A stretch of 23,199 nucleotides of DNA from SMTZ1-83 sp048883405. GTDB taxonomy: Archaea; Asgardarchaeota; Thorarchaeia; Thorarchaeales; Thorarchaeaceae. The stretch is taken from positions 1-23,199 of the forward strand of contig JBHLQS010000026.1 of the NCBI GenBank assembly GCA_048883405.1, in the 5' to 3' direction. Under the pieces are notes generated by a model that saw only the letters and a program-made list of their open reading frames with translations, searched no databases and was not told the DNA's origin. Both the position numbers and the translations under genes were made by a program. Shown in pieces: positions 1 through 6,990 of the stretch. The stretch's first letter is position 1. Each line of letters begins with the position of its first letter.

Positions 1-173
1 GCTGTGAAGGGCAAAGAATGATGCAATTATTCGTGACTAGACATCAGATCTATGCCATAATTACACTCACTTCAATCAATCACCCTCAACAGCAAATCAC
101 ATTCGATTACGAGTCCCTGCAAAGAGGCATATCTAGTAAAAACCACCAAACTATGGTAGAAAACTAAACAAAG
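1..173. other. AT-rich intergenic stretch, no convincing gene
   Basis: This stretch is clearly more AT-rich than the genes around it. On the + strand one frame stays open from about 3 to 167, with possible ATGs at 18 and 21, but the predicted peptide has no recognisable motif, no ribosome binding site precedes it and its composition is that of intergenic DNA. Another frame ends at a TGA at 19-21 after six plausible codons, so it could be the last few codons of a gene lying to the left. I see no tRNA, repeat or hairpin here. Confidence 0.4.
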
Positions 174-185
174 GTTATATTATAA
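174..185 (+). promoter_or_regulatory. TATA-like box of the 235 gene
   Basis: The string TTATATTATAA, preceded by a purine-rich AAACAAAGG that could serve as BRE, lies about 50 bases before the ATG at 235. An archaeal start site about 25 bases downstream would leave a leader of roughly 25-30 bases, which contains a GGAGAGG-like ribosome binding site near 205. Confidence 0.5.
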
Positions 186-234
186 CTCATCGAGGTTTCA
201 AGTTGGAGAGGTTTCTCCGCTGAGGCAGATTGGG

Positions 235-603
235 ATGAGCAATCAAAAGCGTGATGCTGCCGCGGAGTCTGAAAGTACGCCACTCAAAGACACCATGTAC
301 GTCGAGTCAGTTGATCTATTGAAGCTATATTCACGTTCGTCACACAGGATCAGAGTAGCTGTACGGATCGTTGACAAGCTCAAGAGGCCGGTCGATATGG
401 CTGACGTAAACCTGATGGTGCGACTTCCTTCGGGTGAACTTTTCACCGTGAATGAATCGACTGAGAAAGATGGCGTTGCGTTCTTCGAGCTATCAGGCTT
501 AGAGAACGGAAGATGCGAGCTCGGGGTTTCTGATGTCGGCCATCCCTACTTTAAGGTCAATTCTGAAGATCTGCTTACTCAATGGCGCAGCACCAAGATG
601 TAG
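235..603 (+). CDS. Hypothetical protein with a beta-sandwich-like domain
   Basis: This 122-residue protein has no signal peptide or membrane segment and I do not recognise a named family. Residues about 37-105 alternate hydrophobic and polar positions and contain patterns such as VRIVDKLKRPVDMADV and ENGRCELGVSD. These resemble Ig-like or carboxypeptidase-regulatory-like beta-sandwich domains, in which a value is substituted into a loop and followed by a Gly-rich turn. The first 30 residues are polar and probably disordered. The ATG at 235 follows a purine-rich stretch and a TATA-like box at 174-185. The TIM-barrel gene follows after 50 bases on the same strand, so they may be co-transcribed. 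The protein is real by codon pattern and promoter position, but its function is unknown. Confidence 0.6.
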   Translation: MSNQKRDAAAESESTPLKDTMYVESVDLLKLYSRSSHRIRVAVRIVDKLKRPVDMADVNLMVRLPSGELFTVNESTEKDGVAFFELSGLENGRCELGVSDVGHPYFKVNSEDLLTQWRSTKM

Positions 604-653
604 GGCGGAGAAAACCAAACATTCTCATATGAGAGGGTTCTTTCTCACCTAAT

Positions 654-1490
654 ATGCCACTCCCCCAAAGGCGCGCCTACCATATGGTCTACAAAACATC
701 TCTGCATGAGGCTTTAGACTATGCGTCGGGGACAGTCTGGAATGGAATTGTGCCTGATTTTGGTGTGCCAGAACTATCTCCTGAGAAGGTCGCGTTCTAT
801 GAACGGATGCAGCTACGTCAGAGGTCACATGAACTAGGAATCGAATGGGGCTTTCACGCGCCGGGGGATGATGTGAGTCTAATGTGCACCTACCCACCCA
901 TCAGAAATGCAATTCTTGAGTACTTTCGAGACATAATTGACTTTGCCCGTGACTTGAGCGAGACGCGAACCAACATTGTTATCCACGCAGGAACTCCTCC
1001 CTCATTCAAGCAGGTGAAAGCCAAGAAATGTGATTTCACTGAGAAGCATTCTGACCTATATCTCCAAACATTATGTGATAATCTGGACGCCCTTGTCACT
1101 CACTCCAAAGTTCATGCGAACATCGTTCTAGAGAACTCATCTTGGAATCCAATTGTACGTGAAGCAATCGACAGAATGGTTCCAAGAGGCCTGAAGCTTT
1201 GTCTCGATATTCCAAAACTCTACGCCCCCAAGCTTAACGAAGATGACTGGGCTGTTTTCGAGAAACACAAAGATGTAATAGAAGTCGTTCATGTCCATGA
1301 TCGAAGCGACCTATACGGCGTGCATCAAATAGTCGGGGATGGGTCGATACCCTTTGAGCGTCCACTGCGTCTTCTGGCTGGATTGGAAAAACCTGCACTC
1401 TATATCTTTGAGGTCCGCCCCCGTGAAGCAGCTGAGAAGAGTCTTCTCAACTTTGTCAGAATCACTGATAGTCTTGACATCAGTCTGTAA
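654..1490 (+). CDS. Xylose isomerase-like TIM-barrel protein (sugar isomerase/AP endonuclease 2 superfamily)
   Basis: This 278-residue protein resembles the AP-endonuclease-family-2 / xylose-isomerase-like TIM barrels, which bind divalent metals and act as sugar epimerases, isomerases or endonucleases IV. Candidate metal ligands sit in the usual order at strand ends: His68 (WGFHAPGDD), His111 (NIVIHAGTPP), Glu160 (NIVLENSS), Asp185 (LCLDIPK), His213 and His215 (VVHVHDRSD) and Glu253 (YIFEVRP). The order and spacing fit sugar-phosphate isomerase/epimerase proteins better than true endonuclease IV, which has a longer set of His residues. The ATG at 654 is 17 bases after GAGAGGG. A second in-frame ATG at 684 is possible and would still leave the barrel intact. 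The preceding gene at 235 is close enough for an operon. The substrate cannot be told from the sequence. Confidence 0.8.
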   Translation: MPLPQRRAYHMVYKTSLHEALDYASGTVWNGIVPDFGVPELSPEKVAFYERMQLRQRSHELGIEWGFHAPGDDVSLMCTYPPIRNAILEYFRDIIDFARDLSETRTNIVIHAGTPPSFKQVKAKKCDFTEKHSDLYLQTLCDNLDALVTHSKVHANIVLENSSWNPIVREAIDRMVPRGLKLCLDIPKLYAPKLNEDDWAVFEKHKDVIEVVHVHDRSDLYGVHQIVGDGSIPFERPLRLLAGLEKPALYIFEVRPREAAEKSLLNFVRITDSLDISL

Positions 1491-1594
1491 TTAGATTCCA
1501 TTTCGGAAAGGTCAGTACCTTTTGAAACCGTTTCTATACGGAAAAGCACTAATCACCACTTCCCCTGGTTCCTCTCGGCTTCACCTACTGAGCG

Positions 1595-1684
1595 TTAAAG
1601 AAGTCCTGAGAGGTAGAGTGCCAAGAAGAAGAAAAACATCAACAACCCCAAAACCAGAACCAATACATACTTCATAGCTCGCAT
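1595..1684 (-). CDS. 29-residue hydrophobic microprotein at the operon end
   Basis: Immediately downstream of the last PH-domain gene, an ATG at 1684 opens a 29-codon frame ending in TAA at 1595-1597. The peptide is one membrane helix: a short basic start (MRAMK) followed by about 24 residues rich in Val, Leu and Phe, including an uninterrupted run of four Phe, and it ends LSGLL. The PH gene stop overlaps an AGGTGA ribosome binding site 5-8 bases before this ATG. Another in-frame ATG at 1690 directly abuts the stop. Translational coupling to the PH operon is therefore likely. Basic residues at the N terminus suggest an inside-to-outside orientation. No family is recognised. It could be a small subunit or regulator of the PH-domain membrane complex, but that is inference. 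Confidence 0.6.
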   Translation of the reverse strand: MRAMKYVLVLVLGLLMFFFFLALYLSGLL

Positions 1685-1690
1685 TATCAT

Positions 1691-2446
1691 TCACCTTTGT
1701 GCTTCAGTTCTTAGCGCATCTCTGACATCCTGAAAGGCTCGCAGAGTGCGTTCTGTGAAAAGACCCTTGGATGTGATCCTTCTGTCCCTTGGGAGATGAA
1801 GGGGAGCTTTCCCAAATCCGCGCATCTCTTCCAAAATGAATCTCTTTAATTCCTCGTGGAATCGGATGCCCTCTATGTTTTCTTCGGAACTGGAAGAAAA
1901 CAGTCGCGAAATAATAAGCGTCAATACCCCTGTGGCTTGTATTCCCCCTTTCTCACCAGCCGTTTCTACCTTCACGCAGCCAATCCCATAGAGCCTATCG
2001 AATATCCCCACTCTATTCTTCACATAGGTGATATTCTTGAATGGCACGTGTTTCTTTGTTATCGTGATGATGCCCTTCTTCTGATAGATCTCCGGCATTG
2101 TTTCTCCCTGCCAACCCACTACAGAATACTCGATGCTCCTCACATAGAGATGAACCCAGATTAGCGCCGGAATTAACCAGAATGGAGTTATCAACCAGTA
2201 GACTTGGCTTCCGACAATCCAGCTCTCCATGGGAAGATAGAGGTTGAGAGGGATGAACTCAATCACGAATACTGTCACAATGGGAGGCCCAAAAAACGCA
2301 AAGAGGAAAACACCATAGAATGCGAACGCAGCCAAGATGAACTTCAACCATTTCTTGTGCCGAAGGGACGGAAGAGGCTTGAAGATTCTTCCACTCTCGA
2401 ACTCATCGCTTGGGGGCTTGATGACCCGAGCAGATCCCTCAGACAT
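1691..2446 (-). CDS. Membrane protein with bPH2 (YdbS/YdbT-like) domain, paralog 1, divergent
   Basis: This 251-residue protein is the last and most divergent of five tandem paralogs. The order is the family-specific N-terminal cytosolic motif (RVIKPPSDEFESGRIFKP, residues about 8-25), two membrane helices at about 35-65 and 80-105, then a bPH2 domain from about 107 (EYSVVGWQGETMPEIYQKKG ... GIFDRLYGIGCVKVETAG), and a C-terminal amphipathic tail. Unlike its siblings it has a hydrophobic insertion near 170-185 (ATGVLTLIISRLFSSSS) inside the region after the PH core. It also lacks the TGTEVV-like segment that the other copies share after the FILREL helix. The ATG at 2446 follows GAGAGGGAG, which overlaps the stop of paralog 2. 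bPH2 proteins are known to form ring-like assemblies at membranes. The role here is unknown. Confidence 0.85.
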   Translation of the reverse strand: MSEGSARVIKPPSDEFESGRIFKPLPSLRHKKWLKFILAAFAFYGVFLFAFFGPPIVTVFVIEFIPLNLYLPMESWIVGSQVYWLITPFWLIPALIWVHLYVRSIEYSVVGWQGETMPEIYQKKGIITITKKHVPFKNITYVKNRVGIFDRLYGIGCVKVETAGEKGGIQATGVLTLIISRLFSSSSEENIEGIRFHEELKRFILEEMRGFGKAPLHLPRDRRITSKGLFTERTLRAFQDVRDALRTEAQR

Positions 2447-2457
2447 AGTACTCCCTC

Positions 2458-3180
2458 TCAGCTACGATCCCTGAGAAGGTCACGGATATCCTCAAGCACC
2501 TTGAGGACCTCTTCTTCAATTGAGCTGCCCACTCTGATGACCTTCTCATCCTCTGGAATCACAACCTCTGTCCCGGTGACATAGGGGTCCTTGAATCTAC
2601 GCAGCTCGCGTAGGATGAAGTCACGGAGTTCTTCATAGAAGACCAAACCTTCCAGACGTTCCTCCGCAGATCCTCCGACTTGCGGTCCTGAGGCTCCAGC
2701 TGTTTCCACCTCAACAGTACCAATTCCAAAGATTCGGTCAAATGGACCTGCACGGGTTGAGATGTTGGTTATCGTTCTCAGGGGAACATGCTTGCGTGTG
2801 ATGTTGATGAGACCTTTCTTCACATATATCTCAGGCATCGTTTCACCTGACTCGGCAATGACTGAATACTCGAATGCATTGATGTAGATTGGATAGAGGG
2901 TGAAGGCAGGGATGAACCAAATGGCTGTCAGCAACCAGTACCAAGGATTGATGACGTTCCAGAAAACATCGACCCAGCCCTGAAAGCCTGACTGTCCAGT
3001 GAGGCCAAACACGAGATACCCAATTCCAAGCATGATGGACATGAACATCGCCCAGATTCCTACTGCAATAAAGATCATCAGGACCCAGTTCTTGTTGCGG
3101 AAGGCCTTTGATGGCTTGAACACCTTGCCGCTCTTCACTTCTTCAATTGGAGGCTTGATTACTTTCCCTTCATCGCTCAT
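2458..3180 (-). CDS. Membrane protein with bPH2 domain, paralog 2
   Basis: This 240-residue protein has the same architecture as the four neighbouring copies. An N-terminal motif KVIKPPIEEVKSGKVFKP (about 6-23) is followed by two membrane helices at about 30-61 and 80-102. The PH core starts at EYSVIAESGETMPEIYVKKG and runs through KHVPLRTITN, GPFDRIFGIGTVEVETAG, then a helix (FYEELRDFILRELRRF), the segment TGTEVV and a C-terminal helix (VLEDIRDLLRDRS) that is probably a coiled coil. The ATG at 3180 is preceded by GGCGAG seven bases upstream. The stop of paralog 3 is 13 bases upstream of it. YdbS/YdbT-like bPH2 proteins have unknown or lipid/membrane-stress-related functions. No enzymatic residues are seen. 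Confidence 0.88.
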   Translation of the reverse strand: MSDEGKVIKPPIEEVKSGKVFKPSKAFRNKNWVLMIFIAVGIWAMFMSIMLGIGYLVFGLTGQSGFQGWVDVFWNVINPWYWLLTAIWFIPAFTLYPIYINAFEYSVIAESGETMPEIYVKKGLINITRKHVPLRTITNISTRAGPFDRIFGIGTVEVETAGASGPQVGGSAEERLEGLVFYEELRDFILRELRRFKDPYVTGTEVVIPEDEKVIRVGSSIEEEVLKVLEDIRDLLRDRS

Positions 3181-3192
3181 GCATTGACTCGC

Positions 3193-3954
3193 CTATGCTT
3201 TTTTCTTAAGAAGGGCCAAGATTTCATCTAGTGGCCCCATCTTATCTCTAATCTGCCGCAGAGTGATTAGTATTTCGTCTTGTAGCGTGTCATCCATTCT
3301 TGGCACTGGTTTATCAGTAGGCGCAACCACTTCGGTCCCGGTGGCATACTGGCCTGTAAATCTTCTAAGCTCCCTTAGCACAAAGTCCCTCACGGACTCA
3401 AAGATATGGAGCCCTTCTAGCTTCTCCTCAGGCTTGGCTCCAGCCTGCGCTCCACCTGAAAAACCCGCGGTCTGAATCTCAACACTTCCAATCTTGAAGA
3501 GTCTATCAATTGGTCCCGCCTTACTCGAGATATTCGTGATTGTTCGAAATGGCACGTGCTTCTCGGTGACCGTGATGATTCCTTTGCGGACATAGATCTC
3601 CGGCATTGTTTCGCCGGAATGAGCTATCACTGAGTACTCGAACCTGTTCACATAGAAGGGCCATAAGAGAATCGCAGGAATCAGCCAGAATGCATTTAGG
3701 ACCCACCACCAGAAGTTGACAGGAATCCACCAAGTATCTAGGTAAACTAGATAATTGGCAAACGTCGTTCCAGTGTCAAAAACGATTATGAGATATGCTG
3801 TTCCCAGCCATGTAAACATTGCAAGGACCCAAAATCCTATGGCTCCTAGAATTGCTCCAAGCCAGCCCTTGTATACAAAGGCTGTAGCAGGTCTGAACAC
3901 TTTTCCGCTCTTAATCTCCTCAATTGGGGGTTTGATTACTTTGCTATCACTCAT
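3193..3954 (-). CDS. Membrane protein with bPH2 domain, paralog 3
   Basis: The chosen start is the ATG at 3954, giving 253 residues. A longer open frame begins with a TTG at 4053, but that would overlap the upstream paralog by about 100 bases and would put 33 residues of unrelated sequence ahead of the conserved N terminus. The ATG has AGGAGGG nine bases upstream and follows the neighbour's stop by one base (TGAGATG). The N-terminal motif is SKVIKPPIEEIKSGKVFRP. Two membrane helices follow at about 30-58 and 74-100, then the PH core (EYSVIAHSGETMPEIYVRKG ... GPIDRLFKIGSVEIQTAG), and a C-terminal helical tail ending in KKKA. The tail is longer than in the siblings and has an extra helix (MGPLDEILALLKKKA), which may mediate oligomerisation. 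Confidence 0.88.
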   Translation of the reverse strand: MSDSKVIKPPIEEIKSGKVFRPATAFVYKGWLGAILGAIGFWVLAMFTWLGTAYLIIVFDTGTTFANYLVYLDTWWIPVNFWWWVLNAFWLIPAILLWPFYVNRFEYSVIAHSGETMPEIYVRKGIITVTEKHVPFRTITNISSKAGPIDRLFKIGSVEIQTAGFSGGAQAGAKPEEKLEGLHIFESVRDFVLRELRRFTGQYATGTEVVAPTDKPVPRMDDTLQDEILITLRQIRDKMGPLDEILALLKKKA

Positions 3955-3955
3955 C

Positions 3956-4723
3956 TCAGATATCCCTCCTGTCAAGCTTTTCATCCATTCTCCTGAGGAT
4001 GTCACGCATGTCTTGCAGAGTCCGCAATATCTCTCCTTGTCCAAGCCCTGCAAGTGTATCCTCCTGTTCAGAAGTGACTACCTCAGTACCGGTTACGTAT
4101 TGACCTGTGAATCTACGGAGTTCTCTAAGAATGAAATCGCGGAGTTCGTTGAAATATGGCAACCCCTCGAGTTTCTCCTCAGGTTTTGCTTGGAACCCGC
4201 CAGGGGATGACCCTCCTGTCATTCCAGCAGTCTGAATCTCAACACTTCCAATCCCGAACAACCTATCAAACACACCTTTCTTTGAAAAGATGGACGTTAT
4301 TGTTCTGAAGGGCACATGCTTCTCAGTCACAGTGAGAACGCCTTTCTTCACATAGATCTCTGGCATTGCTCTTCCTGATTCTGCAAGAATCGAGTATTCG
4401 ATCTTTAGGACATATACAGCCCAACCTGTGAAAACAACGCCAAGAATAAGGCAGGCTACTCCCCAATACCATATGTTCACTAGCCACCACCATGTACCCA
4501 TGTATTGAGCATGCTGAAGCGGCGTCAAGCCTCTATCGAATACTAAGATTATGAATGACAGGCCAGTCCAAGCAGTCATTCCGACAATCCACCAGATTAC
4601 AAAGAACATGATAGACTGCAGCCAGCCCTTGAAGATCAAGGATCTAGATGGCTTGAAGATCTTCCCACTGGCTATCCTTTCCATCGGGGGCTTGATAACT
4701 CTCTCGTCGTAATAGTCGCCCAT
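3956..4723 (-). CDS. Membrane protein with bPH2 domain, paralog 4
   Basis: The start chosen is the ATG at 4723 (255 residues). An in-frame TTG at 4744 would add seven residues that overlap the upstream gene. The ATG is one base after that gene's stop (TGAGATG), the same junction as on its other side. It carries the motif RVIKPPMERIASGKIFKP, membrane helices at about 33-60 and 75-102, and the PH core beginning EYSILAESGRAMPEIYVKKG with FDRLFGIGSVEIQTAG. The tail ends in a helix with DILRRMDEKLDRRDI. This tail closely resembles the end of paralog 5 (RIEDRLDRSGV), which points to a recent tandem duplication. The second membrane region is rich in Trp and Gly. No catalytic residues are evident. 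Confidence 0.87.
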   Translation of the reverse strand: MGDYYDERVIKPPMERIASGKIFKPSRSLIFKGWLQSIMFFVIWWIVGMTAWTGLSFIILVFDRGLTPLQHAQYMGTWWWLVNIWYWGVACLILGVVFTGWAVYVLKIEYSILAESGRAMPEIYVKKGVLTVTEKHVPFRTITSIFSKKGVFDRLFGIGSVEIQTAGMTGGSSPGGFQAKPEEKLEGLPYFNELRDFILRELRRFTGQYVTGTEVVTSEQEDTLAGLGQGEILRTLQDMRDILRRMDEKLDRRDI

Positions 4724-4724
4724 C

Positions 4725-5483
4725 TCATACTCCACTCCTGTCAAGTCTGTCTTCTATTCTTCGTAACACATCACGAAGGTCTTGCAATGTGACTAGTGTT
4801 GCTTCCTCTATTGACCCCACCTGAATAGTGTCATCCTGTTCTGTAGGCACTTCAGTCGCGGTTGCATAGGTGCCCTTGAGACTGCGCATCTCACTCAGGA
4901 TGAAGTCCCGAAGCTCCTGATAGAACACTATTCCCTCTATCTTCTCCTCCGGCTTTCCTCCTTCATAAGGTCCACCAGAATATCCGGCAGTATGAATCTC
5001 AACATTTCCGATTCCAAAGAGTCTGTCGAAGGGGCCGGTCTTGCTAGCTATGTTTGTAATAGTTCTCAATGGCACATGTTTCTCTGTGACATCAATGAGT
5101 CCCTTCTTGACGTATATCTCAGGCAGTGACTTCCCTGACTCACCTCTGACCGAGTACTCAAACCGGCTGAGGTAGATCGGAATCAGCACGAACACAGGAA
5201 CAACTATAATCAGGGATAGAGTCCAGAACCAGAAGTTGATCGGCGTCCACATCACGTCCATCCAAGCTGAGAACTGAAAGAGGTCACTGTTGAACATGAA
5301 TAGCAAGTAGAAGAGCCCCAGGAATGTTCCCGCGGTTATGGCATACATTGTCACCAGTGTGACTATCCCAATAAACCAGTACTTGTTCCTCAATGCCGTT
5401 GCGGGTTTGAACACTTTTCCATAAGCCACTGTTTCCATGGGTGGCCTGATTAATTTCCCTTCGTAGTCTCGACCCAATCTCAC
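4725..5483 (-). CDS. Membrane protein with bPH2 domain, paralog 5 (operon-proximal)
   Basis: The first PH copy to be transcribed has 252 residues and a GTG start at 5483, preceded five bases upstream by GGAGAG. The gap to the regulator's stop is nine bases. It carries KLIRPPMETVAYGKVFKP, membrane helices at about 37-65 and 84-108, and the PH core starting EYSVRGESGKSLPEIYVKKG with GPFDRLFGIGNVEIHTAG. The tail has FYQELRDFILSEMR, an acidic linker and a terminal helix (LVTLQDLRDVLRRIEDRLD). It differs from the other four in having RPP instead of KPP in the N-terminal motif and SLPE instead of TMPE (or AMPE) in the PH core. The family-wide constant (I)(K/R)PP...GK(V/I)FKP segment lies just before the first membrane helix and is most likely cytosolic. 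Confidence 0.87.
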   Translation of the reverse strand: MRLGRDYEGKLIRPPMETVAYGKVFKPATALRNKYWFIGIVTLVTMYAITAGTFLGLFYLLFMFNSDLFQFSAWMDVMWTPINFWFWTLSLIIVVPVFVLIPIYLSRFEYSVRGESGKSLPEIYVKKGLIDVTEKHVPLRTITNIASKTGPFDRLFGIGNVEIHTAGYSGGPYEGGKPEEKIEGIVFYQELRDFILSEMRSLKGTYATATEVPTEQDDTIQVGSIEEATLVTLQDLRDVLRRIEDRLDRSGV

Positions 5484-5492
5484 AACTCTCCA

Positions 5493-6065
5493 TTATCCTC
5501 TCTTATACCTCGGTACTTCTTTAGCAGCGAGTTTGTTGAAGATGGCAATGGACTGCTCTGTCATGTAGAGCTGTTCCTCGTCTGGTCGCAGCGTGATATT
5601 GTATTCAGTCATAATGGCATCAAGGGTTTCACGACACTCCTCCCGCTTTGGGCAATCAGGACAGAGCTTACCGGCATAGGAGTCGTGCTTATACCAGACC
5701 ACAACGCCAAGCTTCATTGTATAGATGATGTAGACCTCTGTGTTTGCCTGGTAGTCGAATCCTCTCAGTAGCCCCTTGTAGTCTTGAACGGTCTCAATAT
5801 CGAGCCGATGACTCTTAGCTTGGTCTCTGAGCGCCTTCTCAATCTTGCCTCTTGCTCTATTGAGAACTCTTGACACATACTGGGTGTCCTTGAGTTGTAC
5901 ATCCTCTATGCCTTCTCTCTCGGATCTCTTCTCAGACTGTTCGAAAAGCGCATGGACGTATGGAGGAGCTACTACGTGACCCTCATAGTCACTGGCAATC
6001 TCTCCAGTGGTCTTTCCCTGCTGGAACTCCCACCAGACCGTTGCTTCGTGAACTGAGAGTATCAT
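5493..6065 (-). CDS. HTH protein with a C-x2-C-x5-C motif, probable regulator of the PH array
   Basis: This 190-residue protein is the first gene of the PH-domain operon. Residues about 4-40 (ILSVHEATVWWEFQQGKTTG and on) resemble the sigma-70 region-4 / LuxR-like HTH pattern 'grow-by-GK-T-x-EIA'. A second conserved-looking segment near 62-80 (YVSRVLNRARGKIEKALRDQ) would match the end of such a domain. A beta-rich region (VYIIYTMKLGVVVWYKHD, 111-128) follows, and then Cys135, Cys138 and Cys144 (CPDCPKREEC), possibly a metal site with His127 as a fourth ligand. A TATA-like CTTTATAG sits about 35 bases before the ATG at 6065. No family is recognised with certainty. Its position suggests it controls or belongs to the PH array, but it could equally be an RNA- or metal-binding protein. 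Confidence 0.6.
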   Translation of the reverse strand: MILSVHEATVWWEFQQGKTTGEIASDYEGHVVAPPYVHALFEQSEKRSEREGIEDVQLKDTQYVSRVLNRARGKIEKALRDQAKSHRLDIETVQDYKGLLRGFDYQANTEVYIIYTMKLGVVVWYKHDSYAGKLCPDCPKREECRETLDAIMTEYNITLRPDEEQLYMTEQSIAIFNKLAAKEVPRYKRG

Positions 6066-6098
6066 CTTCTTATCCTCACTGTTTGAGTCATTACCCAG

Positions 6099-6106
6099 CT
6101 ATAAAG
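6099..6106 (-). promoter_or_regulatory. TATA-like box of the PH-array operon
   Basis: On the minus strand CTTTATAG lies about 35-40 bases upstream of the ATG at 6065, the normal archaeal spacing, with a short leader carrying AGGATAAG before the start. It stands in the same divergent region as the + strand ABC promoter. Confidence 0.5.
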
Positions 6107-6141
6107 CTTTCGGGTAATTCTTCACTACGTACTTGGGAAAG

Positions 6142-6153
6142 TTTATATATAAA
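6142..6153 (+). promoter_or_regulatory. BRE/TATA promoter of the ABC transporter cluster
   Basis: GGGAAAG followed by TTTATATATAAA is a textbook archaeal BRE plus TATA pair. It predicts transcription starting near 6174, some 20-40 bases before the candidate starts of the first ABC ATPase. With the minus-strand box at 6099-6106 it makes 6066-6194 a divergent promoter region. Confidence 0.7.
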
Positions 6154-6194
6154 TGTGGTGATTGTTTACATAGATTGCGGTAAACATTTACTGC

Positions 6195-6986
6195 ATGATA
6201 ATTTCGGTGAGCAAGTTGGCTAGAAACGGAATAACAATTCGAACCGAGCGGCTGAACAAGTCATTCGACTCTGTTCGAGCCGTAAGTAACCTAGACCTAA
6301 AGGTGATGTCGGGCAGCAGGTTCGGCTTCCTTGGTCCTAACGGAGCTGGGAAGACAACCACAGTCCGTATTCTCTCCGGTCTATTAAAACAGACTAGCGG
6401 ATATGCCGAAGTATGCGGCATGGATGTTAGCAAAGATCGCGACGCCATTAAGGCAATTACAGGTCTACTCCCAGAAACCCCGGGTCTTTACTCAAAGCTG
6501 TCTGCTGTTGAGTTCCTTGAGTTTATTGGAGCACTCAACGGTAGGAATGGCGATGGTGTGCACAGACGTATTGACAGCCTACTTGGCATCCTGGGACTTG
6601 AGGGCAGACAGGACGACTTGCTGGAGTCTTACTCATCAGGCATGAAGCAGAAGGTCCTCGTCGCCTCGACACTTCTACATGAGCCAAAGGTAGTCTTTCT
6701 TGACGAGCCTACGTCGCGGCTCGATCCCAGTGCCAGCGCTGTAGTCAAGGACTTGATTCTAGTCCTTGCTGAGGAAACAGACACGACTTTCTTCATCTGC
6801 ACTCATATGACGAGCTTTGCAGAAGATGTCTGCGATGTCATTGCAATACTCAATAAGGGTGAGATTGTCACACAAGGTGCGCCTCACGACATCATTGAAG
6901 CAGCTGGAGCAAGAAATCTCGAAGATGCATACCTGAATGTTGTCGGTGGCAAGATCGACCGCGAGGCACTCTTAGCTTGGAGGTGA
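6195..6986 (+). CDS. ABC transporter ATP-binding protein 1
   Basis: This protein hydrolyses ATP to drive the neighbouring permease. Walker A is GPNGAGKT (residues 47-54), the signature is YSSGM (146-150), Walker B is VVFLDE (166-171), the D-loop is SRLD and the H-loop His is 204 (CTHMTSFAEDVCD). The layout fits ABC-2-type export ATPases. The Q-loop position reads LLPETPGLY with Glu in place of Gln, as is common in this group. The open frame starts with an ATG at 6195 but the protein's closest match, the second ATPase, begins MSNNGISIQTSKLNKTF. Here the equivalent (x)ARNGITIRTERLNKSF starts at a TTG at 6216 with GGTGAG five bases upstream, so 6216 is probably the true start and a GTG at 6207 is a third option. 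It is the first gene of a five-gene cluster. Confidence 0.93.
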   Translation: MIISVSKLARNGITIRTERLNKSFDSVRAVSNLDLKVMSGSRFGFLGPNGAGKTTTVRILSGLLKQTSGYAEVCGMDVSKDRDAIKAITGLLPETPGLYSKLSAVEFLEFIGALNGRNGDGVHRRIDSLLGILGLEGRQDDLLESYSSGMKQKVLVASTLLHEPKVVFLDEPTSRLDPSASAVVKDLILVLAEETDTTFFICTHMTSFAEDVCDVIAILNKGEIVTQGAPHDIIEAAGARNLEDAYLNVVGGKIDREALLAWR

Positions 6987-6990
6987 AGTG

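Noticed and set aside
3..167. Open frame in the leftmost 170 bases
   Set aside because: AT-rich, no motif, no ribosome binding site, and composition matches intergenic DNA.
3955..4053. Longer N-terminal form of PH paralog 3 starting at a TTG
   Set aside because: It overlaps the upstream paralog and lacks the shared N terminus; the ATG at 3954 has a good ribosome binding site.
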